From contig CP022114.1 in the NCBI GenBank assembly GCA_002211745.1, positions 2,946,645 to 3,010,644 on the forward strand: a DNA stretch of 64,000 bases, given 5' to 3'. The first letter of the stretch is position 1. Each line of letters begins with the position of its first letter. A program made the position numbers and the translations under genes. Below, in pieces: positions 35,224 through 44,149 of this stretch. The notes beneath the pieces were generated by a model. The model saw nothing but the letters and a program-made list of their open reading frames with translations. It searched no databases and was not told the origin of the DNA. The DNA is from Kluyvera genomosp. 3 (GTDB lineage: Bacteria > Pseudomonadota > Gammaproteobacteria > Enterobacterales > Enterobacteriaceae).

Positions 35224-36152
35224 TTATTGCGCAAGTGCCGCTGACAGGCAGCCGGCTCATTGATGGCCGATGCAGTCAGGGTATCTACAATACGTTTGGT
35301 CAGGCCGGTGAGAACTTTACCCGGGCCAACTTCATACAGATGCTCTACGCCCTGGGATGCCATAAACTCGACGGTTTTGGTCCACTGAACCGGGCTGTAC
35401 AGCTGGCGAACCAGCGCGTCGCGAATCGCGTCGCCGTCGGTTTCGCACTTCACGTCGACGTTGTTCACTACCGGAACGGTCGGCGCGTTAAAGGTGATTT
35501 TCTGCAGCTCAACCGCCAGTTTCTCCGCAGCTGGCTTCATCAGCGCGCAGTGAGACGGCACGCTGACCGGCAGCGGCAGCGCACGCTTAGCGCCAGCGGC
35601 TTTACAGGCGGCACCTGCACGTTCAACCGCTTCTTTATGACCGGCGATAACCACCTGGCCCGGCGAGTTGAAGTTAACCGGAGAAACAACCTGCCCTTCA
35701 GCAGATTCTTCACACGCTTTAGCGATAGAGGCATCGTCGAGGCCGATGATCGCCGACATGCCGCCGGTGCCTTCCGGAACCGCTTCCTGCATGAATTTGC
35801 CGCGCATCTCAACCAGACGTACCGCGTCAGCGAAAGCAATTACGCCCGCGCAAACCAGCGCGGAGTATTCGCCCAGGCTGTGACCGGCCATCAGCGCCGG
35901 TGCTTTACCGCCCTGCTGCTGCCATAAACGGTACAGCGCAACGGAAGCCGTCAGCAGCGCAGGCTGAGTCTGCCAGGTTTTGTTCAGCTCTTCAGCAGGA
36001 CCCTGCTGGGTCAGCGCCCACAGATCATAGCCCAGGGCTGCGGAAGCTTCATGAAAAGTTTCTTCGATAACCGGGTAGGTCGCTGCCAGTTCAGACAGCA
36101 TGCCTACCGCCTGTGAACCCTGCCCCGGGAACACGAAAGCGAATTGCGTCAT
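35224..36152 (-). CDS. fabD: Malonyl-CoA:ACP transacylase FabD, C-terminal frameshift
   Basis: Loads malonate onto ACP. The N-terminus MTQFAFVFPGQGSQAVGML, active Ser in LMAGHSLGEYSALVCAG (near 92) and catalytic His in VSVPSHCALMKPAA (near 201) are visible. As read, the end runs on past the normal stop; one C added near 35247 gives NEPAALSAALAQ and a stop at 35224, with 309 residues as in E. coli. The run-on frame would overlap fabG. Confidence 0.94.
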
Positions 36153-36168
36153 GTTTTTATCCTTATAC

Positions 36169-37120
36169 TTAGAAACGAACCAGCGCAGAGCCCCAGGTAA
36201 AACCGCCGCCGAAGGCTTCCAGCAGCACCAGTTGACCGCGCTTAATACGGCCGTCGCGGACAGCTTCGTCAAACGCGCACGGCACGGAAGCGGCCGAGGT
36301 ATTACCGTGACGGTCAAGGGTCACCACGACGTTGTCCATGGACATGCCGAGCTTTTTCGCCGTCGCGCTGATAATACGTAAGTTCGCCTGGTGCGGCACC
36401 AGCCAATCCAGTTCGGAACGGTCGAGGTTGTTAGCTTCCAGCGTTTCATCAACGATGTGCGCCAGCTCGGTCACCGCGACTTTAAAGACTTCGTTACCGG
36501 CCATCGTCAGATGGATGGAGTTTTCCGGGTGGACGCGATCGGCGTTCGGCAGCGTCAGCAGCTTACCGTAGCTACCGTCTGCATGCAGATGGGTAGAGAT
36601 AATCCCGGCTCTTCGGATGCGCCAGCACGACGGCGCCCGCGCCGTCACCGAAGATAATGATCGTGCCGCGATCGGTTGGATCGCAAGTACGCGCCAGCGT
36701 ATCCGCACCGACAACCAGCGCGTATTTCACCGCGCCGGACTTCACGTACTGATCGGCCACGCTCAGCGCATAGGTAAAGCCTGCGCATGCCGCAGCGATA
36801 TCAAATGCCGGCGCGCCTTTCACACCCAGCATGTCCTGAATCTGGCAGGCCGCGCTCGGGAACGCATGGGTAGCGGAAGTGGTCGCAACCACAATCAGCC
36901 CCAGTTCGCTTGCCTCGATGCCCGCCATATCCAGCGCGCGTTTGGCCGCTTCGTAACCCAGCGTAGACACGTTTTCATCAGGGCCAGCAATACGGCGCTC
37001 ACGGATACCTGTACGGGTGACAATCCACTCGTCAGACGTATCAACCATTTTTTCCAGATCGGCGTTAGTCCGCACTTGCTCAGGCAGATAGCTGCCGGTA
37101 CCAATAATCTTCGTATACAT
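36169..37120 (-). CDS. fabH: 3-oxoacyl-[ACP] synthase III FabH, two frameshifts
   Basis: Starts fatty-acid synthesis by condensing acetyl-CoA with malonyl-ACP. The active Cys is in [20 protein letters not shown] (near 112), His in [20 protein letters not shown] (near 244) and Asn in [13 protein letters not shown] (near 274). The frame is lost near 36612 and 36603, inside [18 protein letters not shown] after repair. The restored length is 317 residues, the E. coli length. It begins 20 bases after the longer plsX frame and is followed 16 bases later by fabD. Confidence 0.95.
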
Positions 37121-37140
37121 GTACGCTCAGTCACTTTTCG

Positions 37141-38233
37141 CTAATATAGCCGCCCAATTTGACTCACGGCGCTGCTGGCTCGATTACCTGCCAGATTCCG
37201 CTCTGTCAAACCCTGCGGGTATACGGATTCCAGGCGAGCGGCAATTCGCTGAGGAACTTGTCGCTGCACCGCCTGCACTGCCTGTTCAATGGCGATCGCA
37301 AAGGCACGCTGATTAGCAGCGCCGTGGCTCTTAATCACCGTGCCGCGCAATCCTAACAGACAGGCGCCATTATACTGGTCGGGGTTGAGGTGACTGAATC
37401 GCCTTGTCAGGCTTTTTTGTAACCAACGCTTTAATAAAATCAGCCACCACGACCGTTTTTTCCCCTCGCTCTGCGATTTCAGCAGCGAAAGGAACATACG
37501 CACTACCCTTCCATCGTCTTTAAGGTGACGTTTCCTGTAAAGCCGTCGCAAACCAGAACGTCGGTTTTGCCCGTTAACAGCTCATTGGCTTCAAGATAGC
37601 CGATATAGTTCAGAGAAGAGATTGTTTTTAGCACTAATGAGGCGTCACGAATACTATCATGACCCTTAATCTCTTCTTCGCCGATGTTAAGCAAGGCGAC
37701 GCGCGGGTTAGCAATCCCAGCACTTCCTCCGCCATCACCGACCCATGACGGCAAACTGCACCAGCATGGTACTGTCACAGTCGACGTTAGCGCCGAGATC
37801 CAGCACTACCGTCTTGCCCTTCTGCTGATGCGGTAACACCGTCACCAGCGCCGGGCGCTCAATGCCCTGAATGGGCTTGAGCAGCAATTTAGCAAGCCCA
37901 TCAGCGCGCCGGTATTTCCTGCACTGACACAGGCTTCAGCCCGCCCTTCTTTCACCATCTCCAGCGCCACACGCATTGAACTACCGCGGCTGTGGCGGAT
38001 AGCATGCGATGGCCGCTCATCACTGGCAATAACCGACTGGGCAGGAATAATCTGCAAACGCGAACGTTGTTCGAAGTCAGCTCTGGCAAGTAATGGCGTA
38101 ATGTCGTCGGGATTACCGACTAATAGAAGTGAGAGTTGCGGATTAGAACTCAGTGCCTGCAATGCTGCAGGCACCGTCACGGAAGGGCCAAAATCGCCCC
38201 CATGACATCTAACGCCAGGGTTAGACGTGTCAA
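37141..38233 (-). CDS. plsX: Phosphate acyltransferase PlsX, about five or six frameshifts
   Basis: Makes acyl-phosphate from acyl-ACP for phospholipid synthesis. The start is a TTG at 38233 ([20 protein letters not shown] after repair near 38190). Further single G losses near 37899, 37746, 37718 and 37507 join the pieces containing [37 protein letters not shown] and [17 protein letters not shown]. The C-terminus is uncertain: the frame as read ends at 37141, but one more T would end it at 37184 with a shorter tail. E. coli PlsX has 356 residues. The order plsX-fabH-fabD-fabG is conserved. Confidence 0.9.
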
Positions 38234-38258
38234 GGTATCTTCGCCGCCTGGTTCGGTG

Positions 38259-38280
38259 TTTCCCCGCGTGAACGGGGAAA
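38259..38280. repeat. Hairpin between rpmF and plsX
   Basis: A perfect 8-bp inverted repeat TTTCCCCG / CGGGGAAA with a 6-base loop, just upstream of the plsX start. A similar hairpin occurs at this place in E. coli as I recall. It probably acts in the rpmF-plsX message. A second stem AATCACGC/GCGTGATT (38296-38315) overlaps the rpmF stop. Confidence 0.55.
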
Positions 38281-38313
38281 TTCCTCACTAAGCATAATCA
38301 CGCTTGCGCGTGA

Positions 38314-38499
<186 letters not shown>

Positions 38500-38503
38500 T
38501 CAA

Positions 38504-39025
38504 TTACTTTTGCTTTAAGCTGGCTAATACGGCAAATGGGTTTGGTTTCTTCGCCTCTTCAGGCAGTTCGCCAAAGACCATGTCCGCCTCGGACACTTCA
38601 CAGTGTTCAGAATCATGCACCGGAACTACCGGCAAGGAGAGGATGATTTCATCTTCAACCAACGCCAGCAGATCGATTTCACCGAATTCGTTAACCTCAA
38701 TCGGCTCATACGCTTCCGGGAGTGCCTCAACCTGATCGTCATTCTTGACCGGGCTGAAACAATACTTTGTGTAAACATGATGAGTAAACGGTTTCCCGCA
38801 ACGCTGACATTCCAACGATACCGTGACCTTCGCATCACCGGTAATGACCGCGAGGCGTTGGTTATCGATAGCGAAGGACATTTCGCATTCCACATCACTG
38901 TCTACACTGACTACGGACGCGGCGACGCGCTCCGCCTGATCGGGGGTATAGATACCCTGGTAATCAAGGCGTTTTTGAGCCGTACGAACCGGATCGAGAG
39001 TCAGGGGTAATTTTACCTTTTGCAT
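38504..39025 (-). CDS. yceD: YceD / DUF177 large-ribosomal-RNA accumulation protein
   Basis: 173 residues, the same length as E. coli YceD. The CxxC pair in [20 protein letters not shown] and the acidic segment [20 protein letters not shown] are family marks. It is linked to 23S rRNA accumulation in E. coli and plants. It is encoded immediately before rpmF and divergent from yceF. The frame is intact. Confidence 0.94.
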   Translation of the reverse strand: MQKVKLPLTLDPVRTAQKRLDYQGIYTPDQAERVAASVVSVDSDVECEMSFAIDNQRLAVITGDAKVTVSLECQRCGKPFTHHVYTKYCFSPVKNDDQVEALPEAYEPIEVNEFGEIDLLALVEDEIILSLPVVPVHDSEHCEVSEADMVFGELPEEAKKPNPFAVLASLKQK

Positions 39026-39167
39026 AGGGCGCGCATATTAACTTTGTAACGTCATAGAGTCAAAGAAAAAGGCAGCCTCAGGTTGCCTTTTGCCAATAAT
39101 TCGCACACATTGCGGCCTATAGTTTAAAATGTCGGAATCTAATTCGCTACAGTCTATTTGAAAAATT

Positions 39168-39751
39168 ATGCCTGATTTGATTCTTGCCTCCACCTCCCCT
39201 ATCGCAAACAGCTGCTTGAGAAGCTCGGTATCGCCTTCGAATGTGCCGCACCGGAGGTTGATGAACTGCCGCTGCCTGGCGAAACCCCGCGCAGCCTGGT
39301 GCTACGGCTGGCGCAGTTAAAAGCGCAGGCGCTGGCGGAACGCTTTCCGAACCATCTCATTATTGGTTCCGATCAGGTCTGTATGCTGGAAGGCGAAATT
39401 ACCGGCAAACCGCATACCGAGGAAAATGCGCGCTTACAATTAAAAAAGGCCAGCGGTAATGTGGTGACTTTTTATACCGGGTTGGCGCTGTATAATTCAG
39501 CAAATGGTCATCTCCAGACGGAATGTGAACCGTTCGATGTGCATTTTCGCCATCTGAGTGAACAAGAAATCCTCACCTATATTCGCAAAGAAAATCCGCT
39601 TAACTGCGCCGGCAGTTTTAAAAGTGAAGGACTGGGCATTGCCCTCTTTGACCGTCTTGAAGGGCGCGACCCGAATACCCTGGTCGGTTTACCGCTAATA
39701 GCCTTGTGCAAAATGTTACGGCGGGAAAATCATAATCCGCTGTTAGATTAG
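39168..39751 (+). CDS. yceF: Maf-like 7-methyl-GTP pyrophosphatase YceF, one frameshift
   Basis: Hydrolyses non-canonical nucleotides, preferring m7GTP. The start at 39168 ([10 protein letters not shown]) is followed at about 39199 by a missing C; repair gives [14 protein letters not shown], the Maf signature. Downstream [18 protein letters not shown] and [20 protein letters not shown] are intact. The repaired length is 194 residues, as in E. coli. Confidence 0.93.
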
Positions 39752-39904
39752 CGTCACATCTGGCGTCGCGACGTTCTGTCGGATTACGCGACGCCGGCCT
39801 TTCCCCTATTGTTGCTTATTCCTTCTGCGATCACAGTTTATTTTCCCGGCACCGTTACAATCCCAACTCCATATTGAAACATTGTTTTGATTTAAGGAGT
39901 GAGG

Positions 39905-41051
39905 ATGCGTGGCAACCGTAAGATATTATTTATTCTGGCAATGCTAACCGCAATTCAGACCAATGCCGCTGATGACTGGCAGAAACAAGGGTGGTCGAAG
40001 GCAACCTTCCTGCCAGCTGGCAACAGATGAAAACCCAGATGCAATATCCGGACTCATGGCTTTCCGGGCACTATTCTGATTTTAAAAGCTGGCAGCAGCA
40101 CGCGCGCCAGGAATTCCGCCAGGCGTTGCTGACGCCGGATGCCACCAAACCGTTCGATGAGCAGATTATCGCCAGCGAAGACCGTGGCAGCTACACCGCT
40201 GAAAAACTCGCGCTCAATATTACCGACGATAACCGCATCTCCGCCCTGATGCTCACGCCAAAAACGCCCGGCCCACATCCGGCTATCGTCCTGCTTCATG
40301 ACCATGGTTCAAAGTTTGATATCGGTAAAGAGAAGCTGATTCGTCCGTGGGGCAATGCCGAGCAGCTCGCCAGCGCCAGGCGTGGGCCGATAAGTTCTTT
40401 ACCGGACGTTTTATCGGCGATGAGCTGGCGAAGCGCGGCTACGTGGTGATCGCCATCGACAGCCCGGCTGGGGCGACCGTGGCCCAATGGTTTACGAACA
40501 GCAGCAGGCGCTGGCCAGCAACTATTTCAATCTCGGCCGCTCACTGGCCGGTGAAGTCGCCTATGAGGATATGCGTACCGTCGACTTTGTCGCCTCGTTG
40601 AAAGGCGTTGATAGCAAACGCATTGGCGTGCTGGGCTTCTCAATGGGCGGCTTCCGCGCCTGGCAGTTAGCGGCGCTTTCCGAGAAGGTGGCCGCCACGG
40701 CGGTGATTTCCTGGTTTGGCACCTATGACGGCCTGATGACGCCGGGGAACAACGTGCTGCGCGGGCAATCGGCCTTTTATATGCTGCATCCGGGAATGCC
40801 CGCGAAAATGGATATCCCGATATTGCCAGCATTGCCGCACCAAAACCGATGCTGATTTTCAGCGGCGGACAGGACAAGCTGTTCCGGCGAAAGCGGTAAG
40901 CGACGCCTTTGCCAAAGTCCACAAAGTGTGGGCCTCGCAAAAAGCCGACGATATGCTGGTGACGAAGAGCTGGCCAGAGCTTGGACACGTCTTTTACCAG
41001 CAACAGCAGGAGGAAGTCTTCCCCTGGCTGGATAAATGGTTAAAACCTTAA
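39905..41051 (+). CDS. Secreted alpha/beta hydrolase (dienelactone hydrolase/esterase-like), five frameshifts
   Basis: About 383 residues after repair. A signal peptide is visible (MRGNRKILFILAMLTAIQTN, then AADDW), so it is probably periplasmic. The hydrolase domain has PGPHPAIVLLHDHGSKFD, the nucleophile elbow GVLGFSMGGFRAWQLAAL with Ser, and a likely His in SWPELGHVFYQ; a possible catalytic Asp is in GGQDKLF. Single bases are missing near 39991, 40375, 40470, 40818 and 40886. A strong AAGGAGTGAGG ribosome site precedes the start. I do not recognise a named orthologue; an acetyl-ester or lactone substrate is possible. E. coli has no gene here. Confidence 0.78.
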
Positions 41052-41058
41052 CCTTTTT

Positions 41059-41102
41059 CCCTCAGCTCATCGCGCCGGCGGGCTGAGGGGATGTAGCTTT
41101 TT
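41059..41102 (+). terminator. Terminator after the hydrolase gene
   Basis: Perfect 8-bp arms CCCTCAGC / GCTGAGGG (41059-41066, 41082-41089) enclose a GC-rich loop and are followed by a short T run at about 41098-41102. Confidence 0.55.
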
Positions 41103-41126
41103 AACGTCGCCCTCAGTACTCTCTCG

Positions 41127-41142
41127 TCATTGATAACAATGA
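41127..41142. promoter_or_regulatory. Small palindrome before the MFS gene
   Basis: TCATTG-ATAA-CAATGA, a perfect 6-bp inverted repeat that ends 15 bases before the GTG start and overlaps the region just upstream of the ribosome site. It is a candidate operator for an unknown regulator. Confidence 0.35.
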
Positions 41143-41157
41143 CAACAGGAGTGCACC

Positions 41158-42390
41158 GTGCGCACCCCATCGCAATCCGCTTCTTCTCTATGGCTGCCGA
41201 TAACGCTCGCCAGCGTGATCCTGATGATCACCATGGGCATCCGCCAGACCGTGGGTCTGTTCGTCCACCCGATCGTCATGCAAACCTCGATGAGTATTGC
41301 CGAAATCAGCATGGCTCTGGCTATCGGCCAGCTAATGTGGGGCGCTTTCCAGCCGCTGTTTGGCGCATGGGCGGATAAACGCGGCGCATTCAGCGTGCTG
41401 GTACTCGGGGCCGTGATGATTGCGCTGGGGCAGTTGGGCACGCTGTGGGCCGCCTCGTTCCTGCCGTTAACGCTAGCCCAGGGGCTTCTCAGCCCGGCAG
41501 GCGCAGCGGCGGGCAGCTTTTCCGTCCTGATTGGCGTCGTGGCCAGCCGGCTGCCCACGGATAAAGGCTCAATGGCCAGCGGACTGATTAACGCCGGCGG
41601 CTCCGTTGGCCAGTTTATCTTCGCGCCGCTGGTACAATTGATTATTGGCCTGCGTGGGATGGCCTCCGGGCTGGTCTTTCTGGCAATGGCCGCGCTGGCC
41701 ACCATTTTCCCGTCATGGCTGTTGTGCCGCGGCGCAAAGCGTCAGGCGGCAGCGCCCACCGTCCATGTTGCCGCCGATGCGGGATTAAAGCAGCAGATCG
41801 CCCTCGCCTTCCGCAATCCCAGCTACTTGCTGCTGCACGCAGGCTTTTTAACCTGCGGTTTTCACGTGGCGTTTCTGACGACCCACCTGCCTACAGAAGC
41901 GGCCCTGTGCGGCCACGACGCCACGGTGCCCGCCATCAGCCTGTCGTTGATTGGCCTGTGCAATATTGTCGGCAGCATCGTGGCTGGGTTTCTCGGCAAG
42001 CGCTATCGGATGAAGTACATTCTGGCGTTACTTTACGCCTCGCGCGCGGTGATGATCGCCCTCTTCCTGCTGTCGTCAAAATCCGAGACGGCTTTTTATC
42101 TCTTTGCTTGCGCCATCGGTTTTACCTGGCTGGCCACCGTACCGCCCACCGCGGGTATCATCGGCAAGCTGTTTGGCACGCGCTACCTGGCCACATTGTT
42201 TGGCTTTACGCTGTTTAGCCATCAGATCGGCGCCTTCTTCGGTGCGTGGCTGGGCGGCGTAGCGATGCAATATGAAGGCAGCCTGACGTGGGTGTGGTAT
42301 GCAGATATCGCGCTGGCGCTGCTGGCGGCACTGGTGAATCTGCCGATTAAAGAGAAAAGCGTTGCCGTTCGCCTTCGCGAAGCGGCATAA
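41158..42390 (+). CDS. MFS transporter (monocarboxylate/oxalate-formate antiporter type)
   Basis: 410 residues with about twelve membrane segments. The start MRTPSQSASSLWLPITLASV uses a GTG with a CAGGAG site six bases upstream. The loop-2/3 motif GAWADKRGAFSVLVLG and the segment AGFLTCGFHVAFLTTHLP are typical of this MFS branch. The substrate is not apparent. It follows the secreted hydrolase by about 100 bases with a likely terminator between them, so co-regulation is possible but a single operon is doubtful. The frame is intact. Confidence 0.85.
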   Translation: MRTPSQSASSLWLPITLASVILMITMGIRQTVGLFVHPIVMQTSMSIAEISMALAIGQLMWGAFQPLFGAWADKRGAFSVLVLGAVMIALGQLGTLWAASFLPLTLAQGLLSPAGAAAGSFSVLIGVVASRLPTDKGSMASGLINAGGSVGQFIFAPLVQLIIGLRGMASGLVFLAMAALATIFPSWLLCRGAKRQAAAPTVHVAADAGLKQQIALAFRNPSYLLLHAGFLTCGFHVAFLTTHLPTEAALCGHDATVPAISLSLIGLCNIVGSIVAGFLGKRYRMKYILALLYASRAVMIALFLLSSKSETAFYLFACAIGFTWLATVPPTAGIIGKLFGTRYLATLFGFTLFSHQIGAFFGAWLGGVAMQYEGSLTWVWYADIALALLAALVNLPIKEKSVAVRLREAA

Positions 42391-42396
42391 AAAAAC

Positions 42397-42416
42397 GGGC
42401 CGCATGGCCCATTTTT
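42397..42416. terminator. Terminator between MFS gene and rluC
   Basis: Stem GGGCC/GGCCC with loop GCAT and five T downstream on plus; A residues on the other side give a T run on minus, so it may serve both convergent genes. Confidence 0.7.
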
Positions 42417-42418
42417 GC

Positions 42419-43370
42419 TTACTTCTGGTTGCGTAGCACCTGGAGACAGCGCTTGAGCTGGTCATCCATCGGCGCTTCCACGCGCATCACTTCGCCGGTC
42501 CCCGGGTGGGTGAACTTCAGCGCCGCCGCGTGTAAAAACAGACGATTCAGCCCGGTACCCGCCAGTTGCTTATCAAACTCGCGGTCGCCGTAGCGATCGT
42601 CAAAAGCGATCGGGTGCCCCGCATGCTGGGTATGCACGCGGATCTGGTGCGTACGTCCGGTCACCGGGCTACAGCGGACCAGCGTGGCGAACGCGTAACG
42701 TTCTTCTATTTTAAAGCGGGTTTCCGATGGCTTGCCTTCCTGGCTGACGCGTACGATACGCTCACCGCTCTGCAGAATATTTTTCAGCAGCGGGGCTTGT
42801 ACAGCCTTCACGTGGGACTGCCACTGCCGCGCACCAGCGCCAGGTAGTCTTTCTGCATCCCTTTTCGCGCAACTGCTCATGCAGTGAACGCAGCGCCGAA
42901 CGCTTCTTCGCCACCAGCAGCACGCCGGAAGTATCGCGGTCAAGACGGTGGACCAGCTCCAGGAAGCGAGCTTCCGGGCGCAGGGCGCGCAGCCCTTCAA
43001 TCACGCCGAAACTTAAGCCGCTACCGCCGTGTACCGCCGTGCCGGAAGGCTTGTTCAGCACGAGGATGTGATCGTCTTCGTACAGGATCACGTCGCTCAG
43101 CGCAGCCACTTTTTGCAGATGCGGCGAAACCGCATCCTCTTCACGCTCGGCGACGCGCACCGGCGGGATACGCACCTCATCGCCGGCTTCCAGCTTGTAT
43201 TCAGGCTTAATGCGCTTTTTATTTACCCGCACCTCGCCCTTACGCAAGATGCGATAAATCATACTCTTCGGTACCCCTTTTAGCTGGGTACGCAAAAAGT
43301 TGTCGATTCGTTGCCCGGCTTCGTCAGCGCTGATGGCAACCATTTTTACAGTCGGAGTCTCAGTTTTCAT
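42419..43370 (-). CDS. rluC: 23S rRNA pseudouridine synthase RluC, two frameshifts
   Basis: Modifies U955, U2504 and U2580 of 23S rRNA in E. coli. The start at 43370 gives [20 protein letters not shown]. An S4 domain (about 20-80) includes [20 protein letters not shown], and the catalytic Asp is in [20 protein letters not shown] (near 144). A G is missing near 42857 and a C near 42824; repair gives [20 protein letters not shown] and 317 residues. It is divergent from rne. Confidence 0.95.
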
Positions 43371-43612
43371 GGTGCGCGATTCTAAATATCCCGGCTCATT
43401 AGCGCCACTCATTTTTCTATGCTTATATTTATCATACCCCGTTTACCGCTGTTGCTTTTCCCAGCGAGCTGTTTGTTATTAGAACAATCTCAACGGACTG
43501 GTGAAGAAACTGTGAGTAACCGGGTGATAAAAGGTGAAAGTCAACTTGCTATAACCGGGTTACCAAGGAATAATGAAACTGTTTTCCGTGGTGAACCTGG
43601 AATAACAAGGAT

Positions 43613-43739
43613 ATATACACCAAATCATTCAAGCGGCATCAAGGCGGCAAGCGAGTGAGCCCGCAGGAACGTACACGAGTACGTAACTAAGGTGAGCGCG
43701 TTCAGCCAACGCCGAGGCAGCCTGAAAGATGAAGTGTAT
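43613..43739. repeat. ERIC (IRU) element upstream of the rne leader
   Basis: A 127-base sequence with short terminal inverted repeats (ATACAC / GTGTAT) and the ERIC core. GGCGGCAAGCGAGTGAGCC, then the central palindrome around GAACGTACACGAGTACGTAA, then GGTGAGCGCGTTCAGCCAAC match the known ERIC consensus with divergence in the central part. It lies in the rluC-rne gap, just upstream of the conserved rne leader. Confidence 0.8.
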
Positions 43740-43769
43740 GACGGAATGACCAGTTTTGTCTGTTCGATC

Positions 43770-44149
43770 ATCCACGCAGCAATGGCGTAAGACGTATTGA
43801 TCCCTCAGACAGTTAGCGGGCTGCGAGTTGCAGTCCTTACCGGTACATATACTGTACGAATTTTAGATGGCAGAAAAATAACGCAACGGGAAACATCCGT
43901 GCCAATCTCTACCTTCTGAAAGATGACGAGTATAAATGGAATCTTCTCTGGAGAGTTATCCCAGGCTGTTCCCTAATAATTGCGCTGTGTTTCCGTTTGA
44001 AACACAGGCTACCGACACTCTGCGCCTCTTAAGCGAGCGACAACCGTGAGGTTGGCGACGTGAATAGTCACGAGGCCATCGGTTTACCCGGAAAGGCAAC
44101 ACTCTGCTCGCAGCTTAGTCGTCAATGTAAGAATAATGAGTAAGTTACG
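43770..44149 (+). promoter_or_regulatory. rne 5' leader (RNase E autoregulation region)
   Basis: The sequence beginning near ATCATCCACGCAGCAATGGC and running through CAGTTAGCGGGCTGCGAGTT (43809-43828, the hp2-like stem) and CTAATAATTGCGCTGTGTTT to the rne ATG matches the E. coli rne leader. In E. coli, RNase E binds hp2 and cuts its own message to limit its level. Unlike E. coli, about 88 extra bases follow the hp2-like stem (see the ERIC-like element). Confidence 0.75.
43847..43934. repeat. Degenerate ERIC-like insertion inside the rne leader
   Basis: An 88-base segment bounded by ATATAC and GTATA ends, with the ERIC-type right end CTGAAAGATGACGAGTATA. Its middle does not match the ERIC core, so it may be an internally altered ERIC or another miniature element. 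As I recall the E. coli leader, it splits that sequence at a TA dinucleotide, which is the known ERIC target. Confidence 0.5.

Noticed and set aside
38255-38282. A CRISPR-repeat-like sequence (GTGTTTCCCCGCGTGAACGG).
   Set aside because: It occurs once, with no spacers or cas genes, and the same hairpin is, as I recall, a conserved feature of the rpmF-plsX gap in E. coli.
43419-43658. A short plus-strand frame in the rluC-rne gap.
   Set aside because: No homology, poor start context, and it runs into the ERIC element.
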